Shown here: piece by piece, positions 34,581 through 47,391 of the stretch
Layout: each line of letters begins with the position of its first letter
Numbering within the stretch: position 1 is the stretch's first letter
NCBI GenBank assembly: GCA_010093605.1
Contig: MU004204.1
Span: 146,105-210,104 of the forward strand
Reading direction: 5' to 3'
Length of the DNA stretch: 64,000 bases
From: Lophium mytilinum
Lineage: Eukaryota > Ascomycota > Dothideomycetes > Mytilinidiales > Mytilinidiaceae
Notes under the pieces: generated by a model
The model's input: the letters and a program-made list of their open reading frames with translations, nothing else
What the model was told of the DNA's origin: nothing
The model's database searches: none
Translations under genes and position numbers: made by a program

Positions 34581-35161
34581 AGTGGTCTGTAGATTCGTGG
34601 TGAGGGTCCTAGATTGCCTAGAGAAAGAGAAAGCTTGTCAGGTCAGGTCAGAAAAATCTTGCGCTGCACTTGCACGATATAGTGTTCCCAGAGGCTATCA
34701 AGGACCTATACAGCGCGTGCTCAGAGAGCTGTGAGGATCCAGGATCGTCGCCTTGCAAGGTTTGTGTCCTGCTTAGGAACCTGGAGAATATTATGTCAGT
34801 GGACGATGTGCTACCCGATCGGTAGGAAAAGTGCGAGTTTGGCAAGGCTTGACGAAGTCATAATAGGCAGCGAGAGCCATCTTCGGCCATTCCTCAGCAC
34901 GCAGCCTTCGTCCAGTGTTTCAAAGCGGAGTGAGAATGTGAGGTCGATGAAGTTGAGAGGCGGGACGGAGTCGAGCTGCCCCTGGCGCCAAATTGGTGTA
35001 GCGAAGCACCCCTCCAAATCTAGTCCTGTCGTTTTCTGTCTAATGACGGCACCATATCAACTTTCGTGACCACTCCCATCGCCATCAAGCATGAAGAATA
35101 TAAACCTAGGGCGGCAATCCTGTCCTGTTCCACTTCCCAACTCACGCTCCAGCTATCCACC

Positions 35162-36073
35162 ATGCCTTTGGGTCTCTTCCTCGGCGGCTGCATTGTCGCC
35201 ATCCCCGTCGTAACAGGAGTGGCCGAAGGCGTCTCGGAACAGAAAAAGCAGAATGAGGAGGCAAATAACGAGGAGCGAATGATCAAATTCAACCTGGAGG
35301 TGTTCTGCGGTGCAGGATCGTCAAGCAAAGATCAAGTACATGGTAATATCGTGGTATTGCGGCATAATAAGGTACTCTCCCCTAATTATTAGCCTCTCTA
35401 TGTATCTCGGATCGCACGATGCGACTTCAGAGCTGTTGAAAGCGTGCAGAAGCTTGTCCAGAGGCACGACTAACAGAGCGTTGCCTAGGCCTGGCTATGT
35501 CCCCAAGTACCAGAAACACATACTCCAATCCCGCAAGTCGAAGGCCTTTCCCCTCCGCTCCACCCCTTTGCGGGTTTCTATATTCAATATCCGGATGAAA
35601 ACAGATCTCCACCCCAGCGGGGTCTAGTCAGCACGATCTCGGATGATCCTCCTATGCTCAATTGGCTATATGTCGATAAAGAAACGCAAGAGATAAAGTA
35701 CGGCAACCGCACCGCAAGTATCGAACACTTAGTCGGGGACTGGGACTGGACGGAAGACCACGCTGGTCTTCTATTGGAGAAGTGGGAAGGATTCGTGGCT
35801 GTTGATGAGGGCGAAGAGGGGAAGGACGGACTTAAATGGGCGCTATATTACGACCGATACAACGACAAACTGGACAAGGGGAATCTGGTAGATGGGCAAG
35901 AAATATTGGAAGTCAGCCTGGAGCGGAAAGTGCAAAGCGCGGAACAGCAGCTTAAGCAAATGGAAGAAGCGGAGAAAAAGATGCAAGTCAAGAGCTCCGG
36001 AGGCATGAGCTCGCAGTTTACGGCTCCTGCCGCAGAGGCAAAAAGAAAGGCAGCAGCCCAGCAAAAGAATTAA
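35162..36073 (+). CDS. Conserved fungal protein of unknown function
   Basis: Two exons, 35162-35371 and 35489-36073, joined in phase 0 by a 117-bp GT-AG intron, give 264 residues. The N-terminus MPLGLFLGGCIVAIPVVTGV is a probable single membrane anchor or cleaved hydrophobic leader, followed by a charged EQKKQNEEANNEER stretch. The core has HPFAGFYIQYPDE, LLNWLYVDKET and GDWDWTEDHAGLLLEKWEGF, a pattern I associate with a widespread uncharacterised fungal family. The C-terminus (about 215-264) is a Gln/Lys/Ala coiled coil. Splicing is needed: reading straight through exon 1 reaches a stop soon after the donor. No enzymatic motif is visible. Confidence 0.8.
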
Positions 36074-36546
36074 TAGCCATTACCTAACTTGGTGCTTCTT
36101 GGAGCTGGGGTGACAGCGATCTTGTTTGGAATACCATGCGTCGCCTGGCATTGACCCAAGGTCGTCAAACGTTTTCCTTCTCATCACCTTTCCCCACATC
36201 AAATTGAACCCGGTTCCTATCCTGCACATACATGTGCGAGCTGGTGTCTTCGAGGATGCTCCACCCATTGAAGGTTTTAACGATACTTCGAGCAACCTGC
36301 CGGTTTCGGGCCGTTTCGGGCCCATATTGAGCCCTCGTGCAAGGTAATTGGATACCCCGCGCCTCTCTTACCACATCTTCAACATATGCTCGCTAACATG
36401 CACGACTAAATATCGGTCGAAAAAGCTCGGCGTGTTTCCTTAGCTACGGCTTTAATTAGCATTTTCAGCTCGACTGAAGCGCGACTTGATCGCTCATCAG
36501 ATAATCAAACCTATTATAAACGCTCTGCAACAACCTACCGGATACC

Positions 36547-37337
36547 ATGGCGCCTACGCCTGGTCTTCTTTGTGTACGGTCCCGTATCACCTCCGAAGCG
36601 CTCTCCGATGCTGCATTCAACGACTGGTATACGAACCATCATCTCCCAGACTTCATCTCTTCCGGCGTCGCGGACCTCGCACTCCGTTACAAGAACGCGG
36701 ATGCGTCCAAGATGTGGCAGTACTTAGCACTCTACCGTGTCCCAGATATTGGCTTCCAGTCAGACCCCGAAAAAATAAAGGCAATCCGCATGAATCACGA
36801 GACGCTTCCGAACGGCGGAAACATCACGGACTTTACCGAACTGAAAGCCAACATGTATCTGCCTATACAATCGTTCGAGGGAACAAATCCGAACACGGAG
36901 AGAGCAAAGACTCTCTTCATCGCCGAAATCGAACCAGAGCAGGGTACAGATGAGGAAGCCTTGGGGGATTTCTACGAGAAACAGGTGAGTGTGCGGAACG
37001 GTATGCACGCAAATTGTCCGAAAGCCGCTAGATTGCAGAATAAAGGAGCGATTACTGATCTTTCTAGCACTTCCATATGCTGAGCATGCACCACCAATAC
37101 CACCGCTCTAATCGCTTCAAAACAGCTGACGGGTCCAAGCCGCCCTTTGCGGCACTCCATGAATTCGACAATGCCGACCTGGACCAGCGTATGCGGACGA
37201 CAATGAATGCTACCAAGTGGGCTAAAAACATCGAGGGCAACGCGCAGATGCTAGAGATAAGCTGTTGGGAACTCATTACGGAACAAGGAAAGATAGGTGA
37301 GAATCTTATAGTAGACGCCGCTCTGAGGGTTTCGTAG
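36547..37337 (+). CDS. EthD-like (dimeric alpha-beta barrel) protein
   Basis: Two exons, 36547-36984 and 37068-37337, with a GTGAGT...TTTCTAG intron in phase 0, give 235 residues. The sequence begins GLLCVRSRITSEALSDAAFN, then DWYTNHHLPDFISSG and ALRYKNADASKMWQYLALYR. This is the pattern of fungal ferredoxin-like EthD/Dabb-type proteins found as stand-alone enzymes or accessory proteins, often annotated only as EthD domain. The second half (about 110-230) appears to be a repeat of the same fold. No signal peptide is present, so cytosolic. The exact reaction is unknown. The start is the first ATG, preceded closely by the stop-rich leader. Confidence 0.78.
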
Positions 37338-37988
37338 AATTGTAGAAGACAACCGATACGGCGATCCCCATCTTTCGACTTGAGAGTAGGTACGGAATGA
37401 GCAGTATCTGCAGAACACTTCTTGCAGATGCGTCTTGCGTATACGTTCTGACTTCCTTCCCGTCTCAACTTTGTCTTTCTCCATTACCGGCATCTTGCCA
37501 AACGTCTGGGCAGCCTTGTCCATGGCTACTGTTAGCGTCACCAATAGCTTTCAAAGATCTAGATACGGTGTAAAGTCCAAAGGATTAGAAAGAAAGCTGA
37601 TTAGGGAAGCATTTTGATTCACTAGCTCATTCGCAGCAGAGCTACTCCTAGCAGTGATACTCGGAAACCAAAGTGGCACTCCAGCAATTTTGTGTCTATA
37701 AGCGCACCAGCTTGGAACGAGCTCGTCAGCTGTGAAGACGCTCCCCAAGAAGACACAGCTTTGCAGGTTTCAAGAAACAGAACAGTATCTATCCAAGAAC
37801 GGAACTCATAATACGAGAGCTAAAGACTAGGAAGCGAGTGCGCTACTGCCGTGGGACACAGCGGCGGCTGACACCAATAAGTACTTTCAGGACCGAACCG
37901 TCATGAACATGATTGACATCTACGTAGTATGTATGGATGCTTTTGTTCCAAAAGGATTGTACACAGACCATTCGTCCAAGAAGACGCC

Positions 37989-40530
37989 CTAGTCCTCCAA
38001 AGAACTGGCCGCTTTCTCCACCAATCCAGTAATAATGCCAGCCCACCTGAAAGCATTGCCCCGGTCCTCGTTCTCGATGCTCTCAACCAACCCGGGGAAT
38101 GTCGCGCCGGCGTAGCCAGTCCAAATGCCGGGCGCGAAAACAACGTGCTTGAACCAACTCCGTCCATCCAAGCCAGGCGCATACAAGAATTGTCTTTCCA
38201 GGAATTTGTACTTGGCGTTCACGCGGCGGACCGCGTAGTAGAGCCGCACTTTCTGCCACCATTTCCACCAAGGGATAGGGTCCTTTGCAATCTCGTCTGT
38301 CAAGGCTTGAGCCTTGGCATCAAAGGAGACGGAGACATTATGCAGGCGGTCGATGGACTTTGTGAGGCCGTAAAACAGGGATTTCTTTGTCCAGTCTTCG
38401 TCCTCTGCCCCCATGAAGCCTGGAGTTGCCAAAGCTTTGCTTTTCACGCTTTCTAGATACCCGGCCAAACCCTTCGCATACTCTGTTGCGTTGAGCTGGA
38501 TGACGGGTGTCTCAACAAGTTTGGCGGCGAGCAAGCCCCACACCTGTGCAATCGTGGCGTGGTAGTGGAAACCTGGGTCGCCGTACTTGTCCATCCAGTC
38601 GAAAGAATCGTAGTTTGAGTGATAATGATAGACCGCCGTATCGGGGCCGCCGCTGAAGCCCATATCAACGCACGGGATTCCTGCGAAATCCTGGAATGCA
38701 GTGAAGTCGGAACCAGATCCCATCGTGCTGATGTGACCGTCCCAGACGTCGCCAACGGTCTGATTAGTGACAGTTTGGTTCGGAGATAGAACAAGGCCAA
38801 CTGCGATGAAAGTTAGAACAGCATCTTGGCCGGCAAGAATTATCTTGACTTACCAGTTTCAATGAGTGCCTTGTTCAATAGAGGAGCTGCCGCAGCTCTG
38901 AAGTGTGGTCCAGTCGTACCAACATCGACATTCAGATATGCCACAGTTGATGCTGATAGCCAGGGAATGTATTCTTCCACCCATTCCGTAGAACCAATCA
39001 AGCCGTACTCCTCTCCATCCCAGCTTGCAAGTACGATAGTTCGCAGAGGCTTCCACCCTGCCTTGAGAGCTTCACCGAAACCTCGAATGACTTCATTGAA
39101 GGCTGCGGAGCCACTGTTGGGATCTCCGGCTCCGCCAGCAATCCATGCATCTCTGTGGTTGCCTAGAACAACTACTTCGTCCGCAAGACTGCCGTTGATG
39201 ATACCAATAACGTTCCACATCGGTGTTATAACGTACTCCTGCTCATTGACCAGGTTCAGGAGAAGGTTGTCCGGCGAGGGCCCAATATTGTAATCAACGC
39301 CCTTGTAGTCCAGCCCTCCACCTTGCCAGTATTTGTTGAACGACGATGCTTTCGGTCCATGCCCGTTCAATGCTTTGAGTAGGGGCAATGCGTCCACATA
39401 TGATATCGGGATCGAGGGGATCTTAGGGAGAATAGTATCGACGGGCTTTCTTGGAGCGCCGGGCTTCGAAGGATAGCCTGGAGTGGTAGGATCGCCAGGA
39501 GCTATACCTTGAGAAAGTGTCAGTGTCATCTATAATACATGCATGGATGACCCAATGGTGGACACTTACTCAAGAATTCCACGCTGCCACGTTGCACACT
39601 ACTCGGCTCTCTCGCGGGTCCTTTTGGATATGTTGAATTGCCATTGTGTTTCGTTACTTCGCCATCGTCGCCTGGATCCGAGTAGATGACAGCGCCAACC
39701 ATACCAAGCTCTTGCGCGCGCTTGATCTTCAGTCCTCGGAAGATCCCACCATATTTGATGAGAGCGATCTTTCCGGCAAGGCTCACGTTTGCTGCTAGCA
39801 GTTCCTCGTAGTCTTTATAGGTCCCGTAGTTCACGAAGACGTATGGCGCAGTGACGTTTCCAGAGGCGGAATATCCGTGGAAAGTTGGGATGCGGTCCGA
39901 GAGCCCGCTGGAGCTGTCCTCGTCCAAGACATCCTCTTCCAGGCCCGCCTCGTATTGAACACTCCATGACGCCTTGGATCCAGTATCTACAGACTCTTCC
40001 CTCTTTGTCTTCTTGTCCTTTTCCAAGAGCGCCAATCGATGACCTTTGGGATAGTTCACGTAGATGTCGTAGTCTACAATCAAGCTGTTGGAGATGCCGA
40101 ATTCCTGCCATTTCTCTTTTGTCCAAATCGCCTGCGATAGGTTCTTGCCAGCAAGATGCGGTCCGGCAGTGTAGTATTTGCTCCATTCCCTGGCCTTCGT
40201 CGCATTCGGGGTCGAGGTCAAGATGTCCTGGAGACCTTCGTATGTGAGTCCGTCGGTCTGAGGCCAGGCCTTGCTGATGCTGGCTCCCGCCCACGGGAGG
40301 TAGGATGCCCACTCTGAGCCATCTTCACCGTCAAGAGGAGTAGGTAGAGCCAGGCAAAGGAGGAAAGCGGCAACGACAAACAGAGGCACAATCGCCAGGA
40401 CTAACGTGCATGCGCGGCGGACGGAGTGGTGGGAATAGCGAGGCACCGCGGGGCGGATCTGGACTACTTGGATGAGCGGTGTATTCTCGTCGGCCATGGT
40501 GGGCTTCTCATCGCTGTAGCGGCTGCTCAT
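37989..40530 (-). CDS. M28 metallopeptidase, glutamate carboxypeptidase II / transferrin-receptor-like
   Basis: Membrane-anchored zinc exopeptidase. Three exons on the minus strand: 40530-39570, 39507-38854, 38800-37989, all GT-AG, give 808 residues, close to human GCPII (750) and yeast Vps70 (811). Order: cytosolic N-tail, signal anchor (about 38-60, ACTLVLAIVPLFVVAAFLLC), PA domain (about 210-330, GKIALIKYGGIFRGLKIKRA and PARNPS-like PAREPSSVQRGS), M28 catalytic domain (about 400-620), dimerisation helices to the C-terminus. Zinc-site residues are present: GNHRDAW, GAGDPNSG, SWDGEEYGLIGS, LNVDVG and the late His in YHYHSNYDSF. The catalytic machinery therefore looks intact. It probably acts in the vacuole or at the cell surface; the substrate is unknown. 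Confidence 0.93.
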
Positions 40531-41255
40531 CAGAAAAAGTGAGGCGTAGATGCGATTCGAGGCTCGTGATGTCTCGCCACGATGAAGGTAATATTACAGA
40601 TGGGTGATGGAGCTCAAGCTATTCGCCAAGAAGGCACCTATCGTCATTCCGCAGCTCGAAGGCGCACGCTTCGCTGTTGCTTGTTTAGTCAGCCGCAGCG
40701 GGGACACCTCATCCCTTTCCCGTATTCTCTACTCCACTTCACTCATGCATCGATTCCCAGGGCTCAGCAAGATCAACCACGATCGTACCCGAGATCGAAC
40801 CCCCAAGCTATGATTCAGCGATAGGGCTAGAGATGTTGGCTGTCGAGTCGAGATATTACGCAGCAAGCCCTCACGCAGCATCCCTACCGATTTCTGAAAA
40901 CGGTAACATTTATGTGCATGATTAGTGGCTGTATTGATAAAGAAAGTACCCATCTTTAAACTATGGAGAATTAGTTTGTCGAAGAATGTTTGCATGCTTC
41001 TCGTACGTTCGGGTGGTAATCAACTGGGTGAAGCTTATTGATGTTGTGATTGGAAAGAAACGTACTGTTTGGTATTGTCCATGTACTCAATAGCCAGGTC
41101 TTGTTTCCCGCCATTGCTCCAATATCTCTATAAAACCTTCACTCTGCCCTCCAAGAACTTTCCTTAAACGTTCATCTCGCTTCTGCATAAACGTCTGAAT
41201 TCCCCTCAACAGCTTCATATTCTACAATCCACCAGACTCATCACAAACCACCGCA
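40531..41255. other. Shared divergent promoter region
   Basis: It lies between the minus-strand peptidase and the plus-strand hydrolase. I saw no coding frame. The hydrolase core promoter is at its right end. Confidence 0.55.
41119..41135 (+). promoter_or_regulatory. CCAAT and TATAAAA upstream of the hydrolase gene
   Basis: CCAAT at 41119-41123 and TATAAAA at 41129-41135 lie about 125 bases before the ATG at 41256, a reasonable distance for a fungal core promoter with a pyrimidine-rich leader. Confidence 0.5.
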
Positions 41256-42185
41256 ATGGCCACCCAACAGACCGCCCCAACCCTCTACCTCAACACCAAC
41301 GGCCATAGATATGCCTACCGCTACTTCGGCCCCGCCTCCACCCCAAACCCTCCTGTCCTCTTCCTCCAGCACTTCCGTGGAACCATGGACCATTGGGACC
41401 CAGACCTGATCAACCCCCTCGCCGCCCACCGCCCCATCTTGCTTTTCGACAACGCCGGCGTCGGTAAGTCCTCTGGCATCGTTGCCGACTCCTTCTCCGG
41501 CTGGGCCGCCCACGTCGTCGCCTTCCTCGACGCCTTCCTCCCCACAATCAACCGCACCAACGTCGACCTCCTCGGCTTCAGCATGGGCGGCATGGCGGCG
41601 CAAATGGTCGCGCTGGATACGCCACGCTTGGTGCGCAAGCTCGTGCTCGCTGGCACCGGGGTCAGCTGGGGACCGGACGTGGAGGCCGGCGAGGTCGAAA
41701 ACGTCATGCTGCTTGCTTCGGCGTCGACGGATGCGGAGGAGAAGGCGGCTTTCTTGAAGACTTTCTACTCACCAAGTGCTGAGAAGCAGGCGAGGGGTGC
41801 GCAGTGGTGGGAGAGGATGAACCAGCGACAGCTGGACGGCCGGTCGCCGTATCTGAATGCAGAGGGGACGCAGCGCCAACTCGCGGCCGTCGGGAAGTGG
41901 CTCAACCCTGAGACTGATCCTCGCGAAGCGAGCTACAAGCGTCTAGGAGAACTGAAGATGCCGGTGCTGGTAGCTAACGGGGACAACGATGTGCTCATTC
42001 CATCGCACAATAGCTGGGTACTCTCGCAGAGGATCAAGACAGCGACCCTGATGATCTATCCGGATGTTGGACACGGTTTCCTCAATGAGCAAGCCGCGAT
42101 GTTCGGCAAGCACTTGGAGCTGTTCTTGGACTCCGAGGCGGTAAATCCCTTGAGCGGAGAGCAGTACTGTGAGAATCCTTTTTGA
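41256..42185 (+). CDS. Alpha/beta-hydrolase
   Basis: A single exon of 309 codons. Canonical alpha/beta-hydrolase layout: HFRGTMDHWDP (oxyanion region), LLFDNAGVGKSSG, the nucleophile elbow LLGFSMGGMAAQ (Ser about 111), a cap region (about 150-220), the acid in VANGDNDVLIPS (about 248), and the catalytic His in YPDVGHGFL (about 273). The length fits epoxide-hydrolase/haloperoxidase-like members. No signal peptide, so cytosolic. The substrate cannot be predicted. Strong codon bias to C/G ends in the first half suggests a well-expressed gene. Confidence 0.9.
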   Translation: MATQQTAPTLYLNTNGHRYAYRYFGPASTPNPPVLFLQHFRGTMDHWDPDLINPLAAHRPILLFDNAGVGKSSGIVADSFSGWAAHVVAFLDAFLPTINRTNVDLLGFSMGGMAAQMVALDTPRLVRKLVLAGTGVSWGPDVEAGEVENVMLLASASTDAEEKAAFLKTFYSPSAEKQARGAQWWERMNQRQLDGRSPYLNAEGTQRQLAAVGKWLNPETDPREASYKRLGELKMPVLVANGDNDVLIPSHNSWVLSQRIKTATLMIYPDVGHGFLNEQAAMFGKHLELFLDSEAVNPLSGEQYCENPF

Positions 42186-45100
42186 TTTAGTCCAAGTTCG
42201 CCAACAAGCTGCAAGTACTACTCTGGCTGACCCATCTTGCTAGAGCACTATTATGCGCAATATGAGTTACAGGTCCTGGGACTAGGTTGCGAAGAGCCGT
42301 GGTTACAGGTAGCTTCATTTCTGATTCTGTCTGTTTTGACTATAGAACGACAAAGTTAATTCAGTAATTGTCCACTCGGTTCAAATCAAGTGTGATTGTT
42401 TCAGTGACTGGTGCTGTCTTTATGATGTTACGGGGCCTCTAGTAGACGGTGAGATTTTCGGTTCGTATGCCACTCCTCCAACCTCCCGATCTGAAATTGC
42501 GAATCGATGCTGTCCGCGCTCCAACGGACGATGTCGGGGGTGCGCAGTACTACCGATATGTCGCACACGAGCACCGTGAAATGGATGCAAAACAAAGGCC
42601 TTTCGAAGCTCTAACAGCTACTTCTACCTCACTGAGCGCAGTGAGTGACTGCACCATGCAATACACAGCTAAGTGTGTGCCTTCTTGACCTCTGTTTGGC
42701 CAACGCGGTGCAGCTAGCAGATGGTTGGTGAGGTGATGGCATAGTCTGCTCATCACATGCTCTGATGACCTCACAACAGTATCCGCGTCGCGCACGGGCC
42801 CAACACTTCTCAGGCTATATGTTTAGTTTAATTTTCGTTGGCATTCAGGAAAGTTGCTGTAACCAGTATTCGTCGCCGTCGCCAGCCGTGCCGTTTGTCC
42901 AGTGGGACCCTTTCCTTTTGCCATTTTTTGCACTTTGGGTCCGAGGGTGCAGACGAGGTTCGATCCCTGGCGAAGTTATTATTTTTTATTTTTGTTTGTA
43001 TAACGTTTACGCAGATGATTGTTTCTTCTCTGAAGACACGTCCATCTTCCCCCATTACTGATAGATCGACTGCGATGCTTTTAAAATATCGTACTTGTCG
43101 ACAAAGATCCTAAAGTTTGCCCGCCTAGGCCAGCTTCCAGCTTCCAGCGAAGCCGCCTTGCACTTTTTCCGACGCAACGCTGTGTCATCCTTGCGTCCAT
43201 TCTTTCCCTTCGTATATAATCACGACCAGCTTGCCTGTCCACTATCATCGCCCACCGTCACGACTTTAGCACGCATACGCCATGTGTAGCTTTTGAGCGA
43301 CGCGTCAGTCTTGCTCCACGACCACTCAGGTAACCAAAGTGTAACGTCTCCGCCTGAGATCGCCTTCATATCCACTGAAACGACAATTCCTAAGCTGAAG
43401 CCAACCCAGACGACGCGGTTATTGACTCGCGATCGGCGCCCTCAGCCTCGACCTCACATATCAATGAAGCTACGACACCCTACCGCATATACTCGAAGAA
43501 CCCCTGGCATCAAATATGGAAACGGTCCGACTGTAAGCCGCTGATCTCTGTGGCACCCGCCAGGCCCACCACGCACTGGAACAAACGACTTCAGTTCCTT
43601 CGCACACATTGCAACCACACTGGATAGTCAATCATAACGCTGCTTTCGCCTTCGACAACTCTGGCAGTAGCAGAAAAGAGGAGGGAAGATAGGAAGGAAG
43701 GATCGATGGCGCGGAAGGGGGCCCGGCAGCATGGTTTCCATCGCCTCGTAGTCTGCGCAATGCGGTCCAGGGTGTCGACAGATCCACGCTCGAATCTTGA
43801 AAGCCACTCATCAGAGGCTGAATCGCCGTGCTGTCCTTGGTAACGCAAAGGTCATAGATAGTGACAGGCTTCAAGTTCGTTCACAGCATGCCACGGCGAG
43901 AAGTCGCCTTATGGGTTCCAAGATGCTAGGCGCAATACAAAGTTCAATAGAGCGGAACCTGAGCGGCCTCTCGGAGGTCAGCCTCCTTGCAGCGGGGCTG
44001 CCTGTTCCTGACAATGGTGTCCAGCTTCCAAAGCAGGACGCAAGCAGTGGTATATCCGTGTGCTCAGACTCATAGCCCAGTACTGGAAATAATCAGGCCT
44101 CTCCTCCCCCCCACGAGACTGAACGTGGACATAGACTATCAATAATACTTACTAGGTACCCTTGCGTGCCATGAACTCAGGAAGCGACAATAATCCGCTA
44201 CAGGGAATGCCTCCTTTACCCCGTCTTTTAACGCAGTATTGCGTGGAGCCCCAGTCACGTGGAACTTAGATTCATTCCAACGCGAACTATCGATTCGACC
44301 TAACCGCTTCCCTTTCGCTGCTACTTAGGCCGTTCCTATATCACCGAGCCCGTCATTACTGGGAACTTCTCCCGCCGGAGTTCCCCCGCCATTCGCTGCA
44401 ACTCGTCAGTACTTTCATTTAGATTTTTGGAGATGCTTCCCATCATGGTACACTAGCCAGAATGGGACTCGCATGGAACCTTCTGCGTGATAGCGAGCTT
44501 CGAAAAAGCAACCACGGCGCCCAAGCGAAGTCGCAAGGATAACGGACATCGTCATCTGGGGTTGAGGGATTATCAGCATTGCTCTACGCACTTTGTGTCA
44601 GAGATGGAGTCTTTCTTGAAAGCATGAGATCCTGAGTGGTCGACAAAGCTCATGCACCGCAGAAGGGTGAGCGAAGTGGCTTGTGCACAGCTTGTGCCGC
44701 TGTCAGTTTGGCCGATTGGCAGCCAGTGCAGATTCTTTTAGGGCCGTGCATTGACATGTTGGAGCCTCTCAGACCTCTCAGACCGCAGACTTCTTCGACC
44801 TTCCACTTGCAGAACCGCTGCCGTCTACGAACGGCGACAACCGCTCAGTCGTACGATCCGCCTTCACATGCCCACATGTACGGCGTTTTGGCGATCACGA
44901 CTCCGTCCTTCTCGTCTCAGTATCACGCAAGAACCCCCCTCGGAGCTGTAACGGTGTGATTACGAACTTTCTATTTCCTCCAAGCTTCTCAGATCCACTT
45001 CCTTCCAAAGTACAGCCGATAGAAAATTCTAGCGGCCGCCGCTACCTCCCGCTCGGCGATACAATGTGAAGCCAAGGTCGCCATCACTTCGGCGCCTCCT

Positions 45101-45925
45101 CAGCATCCGCGGCCAACCGGCACTGAATCCACGGGCGCCGTCAAGCCTCGCTCGCTCGCTGCAGCCACCGATGGCGATTCCATGGCGAGTTCTCTCCAGC
45201 AGCTGCCGTGCCGCGTGGAGGCGTGTAATGGCGTCTTTAGCGCCGGCGAGACTCGCTTCTAATGCAGCTTTAGGCAGTTCATTCCACTCCCATGCACTTC
45301 AAACACTTATGTGCCTGAACCCCACGTGTGGTCTAGGGTGTCGCTTGATGCTCACAGGGGTAATTCCCCTCATCGGGTGAAGCTCCCTGTTTCTCCCTCA
45401 GCCGGCATCGCCAATACCAATAATTACTGGCCCAGCATGTGCCCAGACACTCCAGAAGACACCCAGAAGGACCCCTCCAGCCGGGCCTCCTGCCTTACGC
45501 GAGTCATAGACTGTCCTACCATCACGATCACTTGCGTGTTCGTCTGATGGGCGATAACGCTCCTATCTAGGCCTCTCCTACTTGCCCCCATTTGCCGTCG
45601 CAGTGGCAACACGGCAAGGGACTGAGTAATTGAGACGATTCTCATACATCATGGCGGCGCGGAGTTAAAGTTATAGAACGACAAGCGGCGGGCTGCTGTG
45701 CCCCATCCGATCCGCGCTGGCTCATCGTGATATAGGTGGGAACCCCCTGTGTCCTTGCACGTACGCGGTCAGTGATAAGCCTCCCACTTCCTGATCGACG
45801 CGGTGATCAGATCGTTGCTCTCCACATGCCCATTTAGCCTTAATAACACTGCATCCTCCTTCCTCCACTATTCCTTCGGGATATCTTGGCATTCCTATGA
45901 ACTGCACGACTTCGCACCGCTCACG
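42186..45925. other. Long intergenic region, no gene supported
   Basis: 3.7 kb without a recognisable frame. It contains a GGTTCGATCC B-box-like word near 42956-42967 followed by T-runs, but without a tRNA cloverleaf. Other small elements are a CTCAGACCTCTCAGACC micro-repeat near 44767 and CACGTG near 44257. Long 5' leaders or unrecognised non-coding transcripts are possible. Confidence 0.4.
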
Positions 45926-47391
45926 ATGACTATCCTCGAGCCAGAGTCTGCAATCTGGTACACGCTCTGCTGGCTCGTTGTGATAGCGAGAATATGGTCC
46001 AGAATCATTCATTATGGCAGCTGGAAGAAACTCAGGGTCGACGATTACCTCGTCTTACTCGCTATGGTACGACCTCTCCTCAGACGCCCACCCCGCAAGC
46101 CACTTGTTCCTTCGGCTTCAAGAACACGAACTACTGCACATGTGTATTTCAGATACTATAGTTGATGCTTATTCGAAGTCTAGGTTACGGACACACTATT
46201 GATGGCCTTTATGCACATTGTTCTGGTTACAAGTAGCAACTTGATTGCTCCCGGCGACGACATCTCAAGTTTCACCCCGGAGGAGATCCGATCGCGCATC
46301 TATGGATCCAAACTTGTCCTAGTTGTCGAACAGATGCAGATTATCACCGTCTGGCTCATCAAAGCTTGCTTGCTCATCATGTATAACCGCATGACGTGAG
46401 AAGAGCCTACCATCACCTGTTAGCTTTGGTCGCTAACAAGATCTACAGAATGCTTCTTCCTCAGCACATCATTGTCAAGGTCGTTGCCGGATACGTTGCG
46501 GTCGGCTTTGTATTAATGGAAATACTGTACTTCGGTGTATGGTGCCGACCCTTCGACCAGTATTGGGCCGTACCAACGAATAGTAGTAAGATTGGCCTTC
46601 TTCCCTTAGTCCATAGATACTGACTAGACGGCCAGCTCAATGTTCTGCTGCTACTAACCACCTGATAACTAACGCTGTGCTCAACATCTCGTCTGACCTC
46701 ATGATCATCGCCATACCCATGCCACTATTGTTCAAAGTCAAAATCCCTGCGCAAAAGAAAGCAATACTAGGCGGTGTGTTCCTCATTGGAACATTTACAG
46801 TAAGCATCTCTCAACTTTCAATCCACTTTCGCCTTTATACTTTCCATTATGCTAACGTTGCGCCCTCAGATCGTCGCCGCAGCTTTGAACAAGTACTACA
46901 GCTTCACACACCCATTCGCGCCTGACTGGACTATCTGGTACCTACGCGAATCCTACACCGCCATCCTATGCGCCAATCTACCCCTCACCTGGCAGCTTCT
47001 CCAACGCATCTTCAACCTACGCAACTGGTCCTCGAATTCTTACCCTTCGAACGCATATGGCCCTAGCACCACTATTCCTCGCTCACATGGCAGGTTCTCC
47101 CAACTCAAAGGCAACAGCAACCACACAAACAGTAGAGTAGCCACTACCAAATCGGCAATAGGGCGATCGAGAAGCGATAGCCAAGAGCGGATAAATGGGA
47201 GGCCGCTCGAAATCGTCTGCAATGTGGATTTCGACGTAAGGTCGACGCAGGTCAAGGGCCCTTCGCAGCTATCTGTGATGGAAATGGGAGATCTTAGCAA
47301 TAGTAGCAATGAGACCGTGGGTAAGGCGAGGGGGAGTGAGAGTTCTTCTACCAAGGCTGGGGAGGTGACGACCAGTTGCCATAGGGTCTGA
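45926..47391 (+). CDS. Fungal rhodopsin-domain integral membrane protein
   Basis: Five exons: 45926-46066, 46184-46395, 46449-46585, 46636-46799, 46870-47391, all GT-AG and phase consistent, giving 391 residues. About seven membrane spans cover residues 10-290. Family marks are KKLRVDDYLVLLAM, SRIYGSKLVLVVEQMQIITV, CLLIMYNRMTMLLPQ, GVWCRPFDQYW with CSAATNHLITNAVLN (conserved Cys pair) and SSDLMIIAIPMPLL, followed by a Ser-rich cytosolic tail (about 290-391). Despite the domain name, these fungal proteins lack the retinal lysine of opsins and resemble Pth11-type receptors. Ligand and role are unknown. An in-frame upstream ATG at 45803 would add 41 residues unlike the family, so I prefer 45926. 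Confidence 0.88.

Noticed and set aside
40770-40830. GGTTCGATC word on the minus strand near the peptidase promoter
   Set aside because: Flanking bases do not form a T-stem and no cloverleaf can be drawn.
42940-42985. B-box-like GGTTCGATCC with T-runs, possible tRNA
   Set aside because: No matching acceptor stem, A box or anticodon arm at the right distance upstream.
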